From assembly GCF_003815675.1 (NCBI RefSeq), contig NZ_CP033918.1, positions 4,898,001 through 4,962,000 of the forward strand: DNA of 64,000 nucleotides, in the 5' to 3' direction. The position numbers and the translations under genes were made by a program. How positions within the stretch are numbered: position 1 is the stretch's first letter; every line of letters begins with the position of its first letter. This document shows positions 1-8,532 of the stretch, piece after piece. This DNA comes from Chryseobacterium sp. G0186. GTDB lineage: Bacteria; Bacteroidota; Bacteroidia; Flavobacteriales; Weeksellaceae. The notes under the pieces were generated by a model that was given only the letters and a program-made list of their open reading frames with translations, was not told the DNA's origin and did no database searches.

Positions 1-202
1 TGAGATCCGTAATCCAGTTGTAGGAAAATGAATCAGTGTCGGATTTTCTGTCAAAGATCCAGTCATCCGGAATTTGAAGATGAGAACTAATCTCACTTTT
101 TTCCTTGAGCTGATCCATACTTTCTTTCGTGGGTTCCTTGTACCCAATACATGAACTCAGGCTTACAGAAAGAACCCCCAGTACAATTAATTTTTTATAC
201 AT
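1..202 (-). CDS. TolC/NodT-type outer-membrane efflux lipoprotein, N-terminal fragment
   Basis: The first 67 codons of a gene that runs off the left edge. It begins with a lipoprotein signal (MYKKLIVLG..., LSSC lipobox). The stretch ending near FSYNWITDL resembles the N-terminus of NodT-family outer-membrane factors of efflux pumps, where a Trp-containing segment precedes the first coiled-coil domain. The start codon lies one base after the stop of the HlyD adaptor gene upstream, so the two are almost certainly cotranscribed. An outer-membrane exit duct is the expected partner of that adaptor. The family call rests on a short fragment and on context. Confidence 0.65.
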   Translation of the reverse strand, partial: MYKKLIVLGVLSVSLSSCIGYKEPTKESMDQLKEKSEISSHLQIPDDWIFDRKSDTDSFSYNWITDL

Positions 203-203
203 C

Positions 204-1361
204 TTAATGAAGCTTAGGGATGAGGTAGTTGATTTTACTGCTAATGCGTACCATTACTTTTCTGATAAGATGCAGCGGTTTAATATGATCAGAATAGATC
301 ACAGCTGTGCCTCTTGCTCCGACGGTCAGCTGCTTTTGATCATCTACCAATACAAACTTTGCAATAAGTTTTCCATCAGTTTCAGGTAATTGTCTTGCGG
401 TATCCGGAAGTCCGGCAACAGATCCGTTTCCGCCCAGCATTCCGCCTGCATTATTCATGATCCCTTGGCTGGTCGCATCAATAACGTATTCAAGTTTGGC
501 TTTTACAACCTTTCCGGGTTCTGTTTTAAGAGCCAGTTCCACTTCATTACCATTTTTTACTGATTCCAATTCATTTTGAGCAAAAAAACCAATAACAGAT
601 TGCTGTTTTTGAATCAATACAAAGGCAGATTTGAAAGGAGCCATAATAGCCCCCTCATTCAACTGAACATTCGGAATAATACCGTCTGTAGGCGCCAGAA
701 CAACAGTTTGAGAAAGATTCCATTTTGCCTGATCCAGTTTTGCCTGAATTTCAGAAACAGATGAATTCTCTCCACCATAAGAAGCATTGGACTTTGTCTC
801 CAAAGATTGTTGTTGAGATTGCGCAGCACTGATACGGGACTGAAGATCGCGTACATTGGTAATGGCCTGCTCCAGATCAAACTTATTGGCAGCACCTGCC
901 TCTACCAATTCCTGATATTGGGCAACTCTTTTGTTTGCAAGATCCAGCTGAGACTGTAATCCTGTAATATTTTTTCTGGAAGCTGAGATATCTGTGGTAT
1001 AGGAATTTACAGTAGCCTTCATATTGCTGAGCTTAGCTTCCAGGGATTTAATTTCCTGTACATAAGGCTCTCGGTCGAGAACAAATAATGTATCCCCTTT
1101 CTTTACTTCCTGATTCGTGCTTACATATACCTTTTTCACCCTTCCCAAAACCTGGGTGGTGATGTCCACACTTCTGTTTCCAACCTTTACATCAGAAGTA
1201 ATGGGACAAAAATAATTAAGGCTCAATATTAAGGCTATACTCCCGAAAATAGGCAAAGAATAGACAACCACCTGGGTTGTAAATGTCCAGGGAATAAGTT
1301 TCAATTTTTTAATAAGTAGCCAGCAGATTCCGGCATATATGGCGATGAGTAATTCTAGCAT
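204..1361 (-). CDS. HlyD-family efflux periplasmic adaptor (YiaV/YibH-like)
   Basis: A 385-residue membrane-fusion protein. Two hydrophobic segments at about residues 3-16 and 28-50 anchor it in the inner membrane. A split lipoyl/barrel-sandwich domain follows (VLGRVKKVYVSTNQEVKKGDTLFVLD, continued near VLAPTDGIIPNVQLNEGAIM). Between its halves lies a long coiled-coil hairpin of about residues 100-210, rich in Gln, Ala and Ser. The C-terminus has the usual beta-barrel region. It should bridge an inner-membrane component to the TolC-type protein encoded next. The small DUF3302 protein directly upstream is the partner seen in the E. coli yiaW-yiaV pair. The substrate cannot be inferred. Confidence 0.88.
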   Translation of the reverse strand: MLELLIAIYAGICWLLIKKLKLIPWTFTTQVVVYSLPIFGSIALILSLNYFCPITSDVKVGNRSVDITTQVLGRVKKVYVSTNQEVKKGDTLFVLDREPYVQEIKSLEAKLSNMKATVNSYTTDISASRKNITGLQSQLDLANKRVAQYQELVEAGAANKFDLEQAITNVRDLQSRISAAQSQQQSLETKSNASYGGENSSVSEIQAKLDQAKWNLSQTVVLAPTDGIIPNVQLNEGAIMAPFKSAFVLIQKQQSVIGFFAQNELESVKNGNEVELALKTEPGKVVKAKLEYVIDATSQGIMNNAGGMLGGNGSVAGLPDTARQLPETDGKLIAKFVLVDDQKQLTVGARGTAVIYSDHIKPLHLIRKVMVRISSKINYLIPKLH

Positions 1362-1366
1362 ATTTT

Positions 1367-1729
1367 TTAGTTTTCAATTGTGTTAAGTTCTTTTTCTTCA
1401 ATGGGATCCGGATCTTTTTTCTGATCATTTTTTGTATCGCCATAATCATAGTTGGCCCAGATTAAGGCAATCGGCCATAAAAGGCCTCCGAAAACAAGTG
1501 AAAGGAGGCACATACTTTTTATGGCTTTCAGCTGAGGGTGGTTCTTCTCCTCAGCAACCTTTTCAGGATAAATATGAACTTTCCAGAAAAGATAGATGCC
1601 GGCAATAGGTAAAACAAGTAAAATGAACCAAGATGCGGCATTTGCTATAGTGTCTTCTACATGACCTGTTGATGCCTGAACAAACTGACATGATAATAAC
1701 AGGCAGAGAAGTAGGGATATTCTTTGCAT
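1367..1729 (-). CDS. DUF3302 inner-membrane protein (YiaW-like)
   Basis: A 120-residue protein with an N-terminal signal or anchor (MQRISLLLCLLLSCQFVQA) and two further hydrophobic segments at about 30-50 and 72-92. The core contains the stretches VHIYPEKVAEEKNHPQ and LLSLVFGGLLWPIALIWA, characteristic of DUF3302 proteins. The C-terminal tail is highly charged (Asp, Glu, Lys). It stands first in a three-gene operon, five bases ahead of the HlyD adaptor. DUF3302 proteins are known as small partners of HlyD-like adaptors; their exact role is not established. Confidence 0.85.
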   Translation of the reverse strand: MQRISLLLCLLLSCQFVQASTGHVEDTIANAASWFILLVLPIAGIYLFWKVHIYPEKVAEEKNHPQLKAIKSMCLLSLVFGGLLWPIALIWANYDYGDTKNDQKKDPDPIEEKELNTIEN

Positions 1730-1933
1730 AATATAATTGTATAAGGTAATAATGAAATGTAAAACAAGGGAGCAGCCATACCATATGAGGCAGCTACCTT
1801 AGACTAAAGGTGATTCTATAATAAATAATGTTTTGTGAATAATATTTTTCTCATTTTGCTTTTAATAATTTGTGTAACAGTATTTTGAGTAAGCAAAAAT
1901 AGACTGAATAAAGTGAGAAAAAGTATTCCTAAG

Positions 1934-2539
1934 TTATTTTTTTCTTTCGTTTCTTTTTTTATGAATTCGTGCCGTCATTCGGGAAAGAGAGTTGGGAGTG
2001 ATGCCCAGAAAATTAGCAATATACTTTCTGTTGGCATTTTGAGAAGTAAAAGGACGGCTTTCCAGAAACTCTTCATATCTGGAATGCGGAGAAGAAGAAC
2101 AGAATTGCTCAGTGCGCACTTTTAAGTTGCTGATGATCAGCTTTAAAGATTTCAGATACACATTATAAATACCTCTGTGCTGAAATGCCACTTCCTCAAA
2201 TTCACTCTTGTTAAATAGAAAAATCTGGCTTTCAATAACAGCTTCTATCGTGTATTTTCTTTCACTTTCACCAGAATAAGATTCCGGACTTTCCATAATG
2301 GCAGCCTCTTTTTCCGAGGGTAAAAAAAGATTACTTTCAATACCGTTTTCATCATCAAAGAAAAATCTCAGTAAACCATTGGAAAGTATAAATAAATGAT
2401 TGAAAGACTGCCCCGGTACAGCCAGTTTTTCTTTTTTACGAAGAAGTCTCGGACTACTCATACTTACCAAAACATTGATCTCCTCATCAGTTAATTCCTG
2501 AAAGAAAACAATATTCCTGAAAGTTTTAAAAGTATCCAT
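1934..2539 (-). CDS. Crp/Fnr-family transcriptional regulator
   Basis: A 201-residue protein with an N-terminal cyclic-nucleotide-binding-like beta-roll of about residues 10-120 (GLLRFFFDDENGIESNLFLPSEKE). A dimerisation helix and a C-terminal helix-turn-helix follow (RKYIANFLGITPNSLSRM). The pattern fits the short Crp/Fnr regulators common in Flavobacteriia. There is no N-terminal cysteine cluster, so it is not an Fe-S FNR sensor. It lies about 200 bases upstream of the efflux operon on the same strand and diverges from the glycosylasparaginase gene; either could be a target, but nothing in the sequence proves it. Confidence 0.85.
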   Translation of the reverse strand: MDTFKTFRNIVFFQELTDEEINVLVSMSSPRLLRKKEKLAVPGQSFNHLFILSNGLLRFFFDDENGIESNLFLPSEKEAAIMESPESYSGESERKYTIEAVIESQIFLFNKSEFEEVAFQHRGIYNVYLKSLKLIISNLKVRTEQFCSSSPHSRYEEFLESRPFTSQNANRKYIANFLGITPNSLSRMTARIHKKRNERKK

Positions 2540-2683
2540 TACAGCTGTAAAGATAAATCAAAATAAAGATCAATGGATGATAGATTATCACTACAATTCT
2601 GACCTCTGATCTAAAAATTAAATGGACGTTTCAATTATGTGGATTCCATTGAAGTTTTTTTAAGATATTTGCTTTGTATTATA

Positions 2684-2691
2684 TAATTTTG
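2684..2691 (+). promoter_or_regulatory. Putative Bacteroidota -7 box for the glycosylasparaginase gene
   Basis: TAATTTTG matches the Bacteroidota -7 consensus TAnnTTTG and ends seven bases before the ATG at 2699. No TTG lies at the usual spacing for a -33 element, so confidence is moderate. Confidence 0.4.
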
Positions 2692-2698
2692 AAATACA

Positions 2699-3694
2699 AT
2701 GAACAATAACCGAAGAAGTTTTATCAAAAAGCTGGGAATCGCAACTGCAGCACTTGCAGTAAACCCACTGGATTTAATGGCAGCTGAGTTACCTGAATAT
2801 AATAAAGCCGTAAATAAACCGATTGTTCTTTCTACCTGGAATTTTGGATTAAAAGCCAATGAAGAAGCCTGGAAGATTCTTGGAAAAGGTGGAAAAGCCT
2901 TGGATGCAGTTGAAAAAGGAGTTCGACTGGTAGAACTGGATCCCAATGAAAGAAGTGTTGGTTATGGCGGACGCCCCGACAGAGACGGGAGAGTAACATT
3001 GGATGCCTGTATCATGGATGATAACTATAATATCGGTTCAGTGGCATGCCTTGAGCATGTTAAAAACCCTATTTCCGTTGCCAGAGCAGTAATGGAAAAA
3101 ACGCCTCACGTAATGTTGGTGGGAGATGGGGCACTACAATTTGCTCTTTCACAAGGTTTTAAAAAAGAAAACTTGCTCACTTCAGAATCAGAAAAAGAAT
3201 GGAAAGAATGGCTGAAAACAAGCCAATATAAGCCCATTGCCAATATTGAAAATCACGATACCATAGGAATGATTGCATTGGATGCACAGGGAAATCTTTC
3301 CGGAGCATGTACTACCAGTGGAATGGCTTTTAAAATGCATGGCAGAGTTGGAGATTCCCCGATTATCGGTGCGGGTTTATTCGTAGATAATGAAGTAGGG
3401 GCAGCCACCGCAACAGGGCATGGTGAAGAAGTGATAAGAACAGTAGGTACCCATTTGGTTGTTGAACTCATGAGACAAGGGAGAAGCCCTCAGGAAGCCT
3501 GTAAAGAGGCTGTAGAAAGAATTGTAAAGATCAACCAGAGAAGAAACAAAAACTTAAAAGATATTCAGGTAGGTTTTATCGCCATCAACAAGAAAGGAGA
3601 ATATGGAGCGTACTGTATTCAGGACGGGTTCAACTTTGCGGTATACGATCAAAAAGGAAACCGCCTTGAAAAACCTGAATTTGCTTTAAAATAA
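2699..3694 (+). CDS. Glycosylasparaginase (N4-(beta-N-acetylglucosaminyl)-L-asparaginase), Tat-exported
   Basis: A 331-residue Ntn-hydrolase precursor that cleaves the GlcNAc-Asn bond of N-glycans. The N-terminus carries a twin-arginine motif (RRSFIKKLG) followed by a hydrophobic stretch, so it should leave the cytoplasm folded by the Tat route. The autoprocessing site is visible as NHDTIGMIALD; Thr188 would become the N-terminal nucleophile of the beta chain. The segment VGDSPIIGAGLFVDNEVGAATATGHGE is typical of the beta chain. The length is close to the well-studied F. meningosepticum enzyme. With the beta-mannosidase at 5846-8326 it suggests glycoprotein degradation, although the two genes are separated by unrelated ones. 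Confidence 0.93.
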   Translation: MNNNRRSFIKKLGIATAALAVNPLDLMAAELPEYNKAVNKPIVLSTWNFGLKANEEAWKILGKGGKALDAVEKGVRLVELDPNERSVGYGGRPDRDGRVTLDACIMDDNYNIGSVACLEHVKNPISVARAVMEKTPHVMLVGDGALQFALSQGFKKENLLTSESEKEWKEWLKTSQYKPIANIENHDTIGMIALDAQGNLSGACTTSGMAFKMHGRVGDSPIIGAGLFVDNEVGAATATGHGEEVIRTVGTHLVVELMRQGRSPQEACKEAVERIVKINQRRNKNLKDIQVGFIAINKKGEYGAYCIQDGFNFAVYDQKGNRLEKPEFALK

Positions 3695-3753
3695 TACGTT
3701 GAAATGTTTTCTGGAGCTTTGTATAAAATCCAACAAAATTTAAATAAACAAAA

Positions 3754-4320
3754 ATGAAGAGAATAATAATTGCTTCTATGTTTTTAATAATAGCATGTAA
3801 GGAAGAAAAGAAAGAGGTTGTGGCACAAACAGAACCTCAGGTAAAGGAAAATGTAGTAGAAGAAGCTAAAGCTTACTCACCTGTTAATGAATCAGAGGAA
3901 GCAAAAAAGTGGTTGGGAAAAAGTATCGAAGACTATTTTAAAGCTGACCTTAGTCATCAGGATAAGAATATGCAAAAAATGACGACCAAGGATTACTATG
4001 AATATAAGACTGATGCAATGAGTGTAGATCTGGATGTGGATGGAAGTCTTACAGAAAAAGAATTCAATGAAAAATGGAAAGCAAAGTTTGATCCTACGAA
4101 AGCAGGAATAGGAGTAGGCTTTCTTATTTCCGGACAGGATTGGGATCATATTACCGTCAAAAGTTGTGAATTAAAATCGTCTTCCAAGGATGCATATACT
4201 TTTAATGTGATGCTGGCAGATGATAGCTTTAAAGCAAAATATCCGTCCGTTATAAAAGTGGTAAAAGAAAATGGTTCTTTTCTGATTGCAGATATATTGC
4301 AGGAGGTACCTAATAATTAA
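3754..4320 (+). CDS. Putative lipoprotein of unknown function
   Basis: A 188-residue protein with a short lipoprotein signal (MKRIIIASMFLIIACKEEKK). A charged linker is followed by a compact domain from about residue 45. I do not recognise a family. Sequence such as WLGKSIEDYFK and the ending SFLIADILQEV resemble small NTF2-like or DUF3828-type periplasmic domains, but this is only an impression. It starts 60 bases after the glycosylasparaginase gene and ends 14 bases before cutC, so the three may be cotranscribed. Confidence 0.7.
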   Translation: MKRIIIASMFLIIACKEEKKEVVAQTEPQVKENVVEEAKAYSPVNESEEAKKWLGKSIEDYFKADLSHQDKNMQKMTTKDYYEYKTDAMSVDLDVDGSLTEKEFNEKWKAKFDPTKAGIGVGFLISGQDWDHITVKSCELKSSSKDAYTFNVMLADDSFKAKYPSVIKVVKENGSFLIADILQEVPNN

Positions 4321-4334
4321 TTAAATACAGGAAA

Positions 4335-4997
4335 ATGTCAAAAATAGAAATAGCATGTTTCAATCCCGAGTCAGCAATTATAGCCTTTGAAAACGGAGCC
4401 GACAGAATAGAATTGTGCGATGGATTAAGCGAGGGAGGAACGACTCCCGGTTTTGAAACCACAAAACAACTTCGCGAAAAAATAAATATTCCAATATATG
4501 TAATGATTCGTCCAAGAGGAGGAGATTTTACCTATTCAGATTCCGAGTTTGAACAAATGAAAACCGATGTAGATCACTTGAAATCGTTAAAAGTGGATGG
4601 TTTTGTATTTGGTATTTTGGATGAAAAAGATGAGGTGAATGTAGAGCAGAATAAGACCTTGGTAGAACTAGCTTCACCACTTCCGTGCACTTTTCATCGT
4701 GCTTTCGACAGAGCTAAAGGCTTGGAGGGTACTCTGGAAAAAGTAATTGAGTGTGGCTTCACAACCATTCTTACCTCAGGCCAAAAACCTAATGTATCAG
4801 AGGGGAAGGAAAACCTTAAAAAACTGGTGGAACTTGCGGATGGCAAATTGGAAATTCTTGTTGGTGGAGGTCTTCGTTCTTCCAATATTGAAGAGATACG
4901 AGCCTCTACAAAAGCAGGGTATTTCCATTCCTCAGCAATCACTGATGGTGGTTCTTTTGCCAACCCTGATGAGATAGTGGCGTTGAAGAATAAATGA
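4335..4997 (+). CDS. cutC: CutC-family protein
   Basis: A 220-residue TIM-barrel protein of the CutC family. Recognisable motifs are IEIACFNPESAIIAFENGADRIELC at the N-terminus, MIRPRGGDFTYSDSEFEQM near 60-78 and CTFHRAFDRAKG near 118-129. The glycine-rich motif near 175 (EILVGGGLRSSNIEEI) is also typical. CutC was named for copper homeostasis in E. coli, but its biochemical activity is unclear. The gene is slightly shorter than the E. coli form, as is common in Bacteroidota. It is followed by a repeat-rich 470-base region. Confidence 0.9.
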   Translation: MSKIEIACFNPESAIIAFENGADRIELCDGLSEGGTTPGFETTKQLREKINIPIYVMIRPRGGDFTYSDSEFEQMKTDVDHLKSLKVDGFVFGILDEKDEVNVEQNKTLVELASPLPCTFHRAFDRAKGLEGTLEKVIECGFTTILTSGQKPNVSEGKENLKKLVELADGKLEILVGGGLRSSNIEEIRASTKAGYFHSSAITDGGSFANPDEIVALKNK

Positions 4998-5016
4998 TGA
5001 GATAAATTTTGAATTA

Positions 5017-5203
5017 TTTTAAACGCAAAGTTTTTAAATAAGGCTGTTTCATATTTAAGAAAGCAAAGGAAAGCGGCTTTGCCGCTGACGAAGGTTTATG
5101 AATAATCAATAATCCGTTCGCTTCATCCAATCGATTGAAAATCGATTCAGTCTTTGCTCACTTAAAATAAAACACAACCAAAAATAAAACTTTGCGTTTA
5201 AAA
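5017..5203 (+). repeat. MITE-like intergenic element with 19-base terminal inverted repeats
   Basis: The left end TTTTAAACGCAAAGTTTTTA (5017-5036) is the near-perfect reverse complement of the right end TAAAACTTTGCGTTTAAAA (5185-5203). The 187-base element has no ORF of note. It contains an internal hairpin AATCGATT-GAA-AATCGATT near 5129-5147 and a smaller one around AGCGGCTTTGCCGCT. Its right half occurs again at 5340-5435, and a diverged relative lies at 41441-41531. This fits a non-autonomous mobile or REP-like element, but no transposase is nearby. Confidence 0.6.
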
Positions 5204-5298
5204 AAAATTAAGACAATAAAAACACACAAATGAATGACGGAAAATGAATTATCCTACAAAATAATAGGAGCCGCTATAGAAGTATATAAAAGCTTAGT
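5108..5298 (+). repeat. Direct repeat copy 1 (upstream region and 5' end of the GxxExxY gene)
   Basis: This stretch is repeated nearly base for base at 5340-5532, offset by 232-233 bases. The repeat covers the right half of the inverted-repeat element, the leader and the first 20 or so codons of the GxxExxY gene. The two copies differ by a few substitutions and one base in an A-run. Confidence 0.85.
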
Positions 5299-5344
5299 GG
5301 ACTATTTGAAAGTGTTTCTGCCACTGCAAAAACTTTATAAATAA
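5234..5344 (+). pseudogene. Truncated duplicate of the GxxExxY gene
   Basis: A 36-codon reading frame beginning MTENELSYKIIGAAIEV, matching the start of the intact gene at 5467. After about 20 codons the similarity stops; a short unrelated tail (with FLPLQ, reminiscent of the SLPLQ stretch in the full gene) leads to a stop at 5342-5344. The central and C-terminal nuclease-like part is missing. It looks like the remnant of a tandem duplication with an internal deletion. Confidence 0.7.
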
Positions 5345-5532
5345 TCCGTTCGCTTCATCCAATCGATTGAAAATCGATTCAGTCTTTGCTCACTTAAAAT
5401 AAAACACAACTAAAAATAAAACTTTGCGTTTAAAAAAAAATTAAGACAATAAAAACACACAAATGAATGACGGAAAATGAATTATCCTACAAAATAATAG
5501 GAGCAGCAATAGAAGTACATAAAAGTTTAGGC
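5340..5532 (+). repeat. Direct repeat copy 2
   Basis: The second copy of the 5108-5298 repeat. It includes the right-end sequence ACTTTGCGTTTAAAA of the inverted-repeat element and runs into the first codons of the intact GxxExxY gene. Confidence 0.85.
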
Positions 5533-5853
5533 GTTGGGTTGCTGGAAAAGGCGTACGAAACTGCTTTAGCATATGAGTTGAAGATATTGGGACTTAATGT
5601 AAAACAACAGGTATCTTTACCATTACAATATAAAGATGTTTCAATAGAAAATGCCTACAAAATTGACCTGATTGTGGAAGATAAAGTCATTATTGAAATT
5701 AAGTCTGTATTAGAATTAAATCCTATTTTTCATGCACAGGTACTGACTTATTTAAAACAATCCAATATGAAACTAGGTTTGCTTATTAATTTTAGCAGTG
5801 AACTTATCAAATACGGAATTCATAGAATTGTAAACAATCTTATTAATGAATAA
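5467..5853 (+). CDS. GxxExxY protein (PD-(D/E)XK-like)
   Basis: A 128-residue protein with the naming motif GLLEKAY (G-x-x-E-x-x-Y) at about residues 24-30. The stretch KIDLIVEDKVIIEIKSV at about 67-83 fits a PD-(D/E)XK nuclease-like core (Asp, then E-x-K). The family is widespread in Bacteroidota and its function is unknown. The ATG at 5467 is preferred over the one at 5463, which meets a stop after five codons. The 3' end overlaps the start of the beta-mannosidase gene by eight bases. A truncated copy of this gene lies immediately upstream. Confidence 0.85.
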   Translation: MTENELSYKIIGAAIEVHKSLGVGLLEKAYETALAYELKILGLNVKQQVSLPLQYKDVSIENAYKIDLIVEDKVIIEIKSVLELNPIFHAQVLTYLKQSNMKLGLLINFSSELIKYGIHRIVNNLINE

Positions 5854-8326
5854 AACTTTCCTTTTTGTCTTCTTTTTCATTCAAAATATCCTTTTTGCAC
5901 AGCTTTCCGAAAGAAACTTGTCTTCTGAAAACTGGCAGTTCAAAAATATAAAGGAGAAAAGCTGGCTGCCCGCAAAAGTGCCGGGAACAGTTCATCAGGA
6001 TCTGATCACAAATAAAATGATTCCTGATCCTTTCAAAGATGAGAATGAGAAGAAAGTACAGTGGATAGAAAACGAAGACTGGGAGTATCAGACTCATTTT
6101 AAGATTTCATCAAAAGAATTGGAATACAGTAATATTGATCTTGTTTTTAACGGATTGGATACATTTTCTGAGATTTATCTTAATGGAAAACTACTGAAGA
6201 GAACAGATAATATGTTCAGGAAATGGGAGATTCCTGTGAAGACAAACCTCAAAATTGGTGATAACGTACTACAGGTTAAATTTAAATCAGCAGTCAATAC
6301 CGGAAAAGAGCTGGCAAAAAAAGTACCTTTTACCATGCCGGAATCACCAAGGAGTTTTATCAGAAAAGCACAATACCAATTCGGCTGGGATTGGGGACCA
6401 AGATTAGTTACCGCAGGGATTTGGAAAGATGTGAAAATTGAGTTCTGGAATACAGCAAAAATTAATAACATTCAGGTTCAACAACATAGATTGACTGATG
6501 TTTTGGCTGAAGTTTCCTTTAATATCAATCTCTTTGCCGAAGAAGACGGAGAATATTTTACCAGGTTTAATTTAAATGGGGGAATTCATCGGTTTCATCT
6601 TAAAAAAGGCTCTAATACCATTGCTATTCCCTATAAAATTAAGAATCCGAAAATATGGCAGCCCAATGGATTGGGAATGCCTGACCGCTATACAACGAAA
6701 ATTACTCTGTATAAAAAAGAGGGCAAAATTATACGTGATATCAATGTTACCTATGGACTGAAAAAGGTTGAACTAGTTCAGAAAGAAGATGAAAAAGGTA
6801 AATCATTTTATTTTAAAGTCAATGGAAATCCTTTGTATATCAAAGGAACCAACTGGATACCTGCCGACAGTTTTTCCCCGAGAATTACAAAAGAAAAATA
6901 CCAGAAGCTGATCAAAGACGCCAAAGATGCCAACATGAATATGATTCGGGTCTGGGGCGGTGGAATTTATGAAGATGATGAATTTTACAAAGCTTGTGAC
7001 GAAAATGGAATCTTGGTTTGGCAGGACTTTATGTTTGCGGGAAGCTTTTATCCGGCAGATAACGAATTCCTTAATAATGTTAAGGAAGAAGTAAAAGATC
7101 AGATTGACAGACTTCAGAATCATCCTTCCATTGCGTTATGGTGTGGTAATAATGAAATTGATGAAGCTATAGTCAATTGGGGATATCAGAAGCAATTTAA
7201 ATATTCAAAAAGCGATTCATTGCAGGTTTGGAAGGATTATAAAAAATTATTTCACGAAGTTATTCCCAATACATTAAAAGAAAATCTTACTCCCGATAAA
7301 AATATCTACTGGCCAAGTTCGCCGTCAATCGGTTGGGGGCACAAGGAAAGCCTTACACAAGGTGATTCCCACTATTGGGGAGTGTGGTGGGGAGAGCAAC
7401 CCTTTGAAGCATATAATGAAAAAGTAGGACGTTTCATGTCTGAATATGGTTTTCAGGGGATGCCAAGTCTGGGTACAACAAAGTCTATGTTTTCAGGTGT
7501 TCCGGATCTAAATCTGGAAAATCCAACCATCCAGGCTCATGAAAAACATGCAAAAGGGTGGAACATTATCAACGAATACATGAAACGGGATTATAAAATT
7601 CCCACAGATTTTGTACAGTACAACTATGTTTCACAATTGCTGCAGGCGAGAGGAATGCAAATTGCCATGGAAGCGCATCGCCGTGCAAAACCTTATAATA
7701 TGGGAACTCTGTATTGGCAACTTAATGATTGCTGGCCGGTGGTATCATGGTCTTCCATTGATTATTCAGGAAACTGGAAAGCATTTCACTATCAGGCAAA
7801 AAGAAGCTTTGAACCTGTTTTATTATCCGTGGCAGAAACCAATAAAAGCTACAATATTTATCTGGTAAGCGATGAACTTAAAGAGATGAGGTTGAATACC
7901 CAAATTGAATTAATTGATTTTGAGGGTAAACAACTTTGGAAATCCAATACTTCCAGTCACCTGAAAGCAAATGCAAGTGAGAATATTTTGAACATTAATA
8001 AAACTGAACTTGCGAAATTTGATCTCTCAAAAACAGTATTAAAGATCAGCTCAGAAAATAATCCCATGAAAATTGAAAAATTATTCTTTTTCAAAAAGCC
8101 TAAGGATATACAACTTTTACAACCGAATATTACCATTAAAAAAATATCTTCAACAGAAATTGAAATCTCCACAGATGTTTTGCTAAAAGATGTTTATCTG
8201 ATCGGAGATACCCATTTCAGTGATAATTTTTTTGATCTATTACCAAAGACTTCAAAAAGAATTAAGCTCTCCAAGGCCCTGGAGAAAATTGAGGTAATGA
8301 GCCTTTGGGATGTTTTCAAGAATTAA
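5846..8326 (+). CDS. Beta-mannosidase, glycoside hydrolase family 2
   Basis: An 826-residue enzyme expected to release beta-linked mannose from glycans such as the N-glycan core. It has a signal peptide (MNKTFLFVFFFIQNILFAQ). A GH2 sugar-binding domain follows (SWLPAKVPGTVHQDLI near 40-55), then an immunoglobulin-like domain and a TIM barrel. The acid/base Glu is in WCGNNE at about residue 436 and the nucleophile Glu in MSEYGFQ at about 533. IRVWGGGIYEDDEFY near 370 is characteristic of the family. It overlaps the GxxExxY gene by eight bases. A periplasmic or surface location is likely; no T9SS domain is visible. Confidence 0.93.
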   Translation: MNKTFLFVFFFIQNILFAQLSERNLSSENWQFKNIKEKSWLPAKVPGTVHQDLITNKMIPDPFKDENEKKVQWIENEDWEYQTHFKISSKELEYSNIDLVFNGLDTFSEIYLNGKLLKRTDNMFRKWEIPVKTNLKIGDNVLQVKFKSAVNTGKELAKKVPFTMPESPRSFIRKAQYQFGWDWGPRLVTAGIWKDVKIEFWNTAKINNIQVQQHRLTDVLAEVSFNINLFAEEDGEYFTRFNLNGGIHRFHLKKGSNTIAIPYKIKNPKIWQPNGLGMPDRYTTKITLYKKEGKIIRDINVTYGLKKVELVQKEDEKGKSFYFKVNGNPLYIKGTNWIPADSFSPRITKEKYQKLIKDAKDANMNMIRVWGGGIYEDDEFYKACDENGILVWQDFMFAGSFYPADNEFLNNVKEEVKDQIDRLQNHPSIALWCGNNEIDEAIVNWGYQKQFKYSKSDSLQVWKDYKKLFHEVIPNTLKENLTPDKNIYWPSSPSIGWGHKESLTQGDSHYWGVWWGEQPFEAYNEKVGRFMSEYGFQGMPSLGTTKSMFSGVPDLNLENPTIQAHEKHAKGWNIINEYMKRDYKIPTDFVQYNYVSQLLQARGMQIAMEAHRRAKPYNMGTLYWQLNDCWPVVSWSSIDYSGNWKAFHYQAKRSFEPVLLSVAETNKSYNIYLVSDELKEMRLNTQIELIDFEGKQLWKSNTSSHLKANASENILNINKTELAKFDLSKTVLKISSENNPMKIEKLFFFKKPKDIQLLQPNITIKKISSTEIEISTDVLLKDVYLIGDTHFSDNFFDLLPKTSKRIKLSKALEKIEVMSLWDVFKN

Positions 8327-8356
8327 TATTTTAAAGAACCTATCAGTGATTTGAGA

Positions 8357-8453
8357 GATTAAAAATCTATTCAATTTGTTTAATCTGTGAATAAATAAAA
8401 GAATAAGCGGAATTATAAAAAACCTTATAGGTTTCCGAAACCTATAAGGTTTA
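8357..8453 (+). repeat. REP-like repeat, copy upstream of parDE, with 33-base hairpin
   Basis: The 3' part is a perfect hairpin: AAACCTTATAGGTTT, loop CCG, AAACCTATAAGGTTT (8420-8452). The preceding 60 bases (including TTTGTTTAATCTGTGA) match the copy at 9159-9252 with scattered differences. The two copies flank the parDE pair in the same orientation. The hairpin may also act as the terminator of the beta-mannosidase gene. Confidence 0.8.
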
Positions 8454-8532
8454 GAATAACAAAAGTTGAAACCACGTAAAACCATTATAAGATAAATAGA
8501 AAAGCATCCTGTGAGAAGAATTTCATAATATT

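Noticed and set aside
1563..1784. 73-codon minus-strand frame overlapping the DUF3302 gene
   Set aside because: A shadow frame in another phase of a well-supported gene.
5017..5203. Insertion sequence
   Set aside because: Too short and without a transposase gene, so only a MITE-like call is justified.
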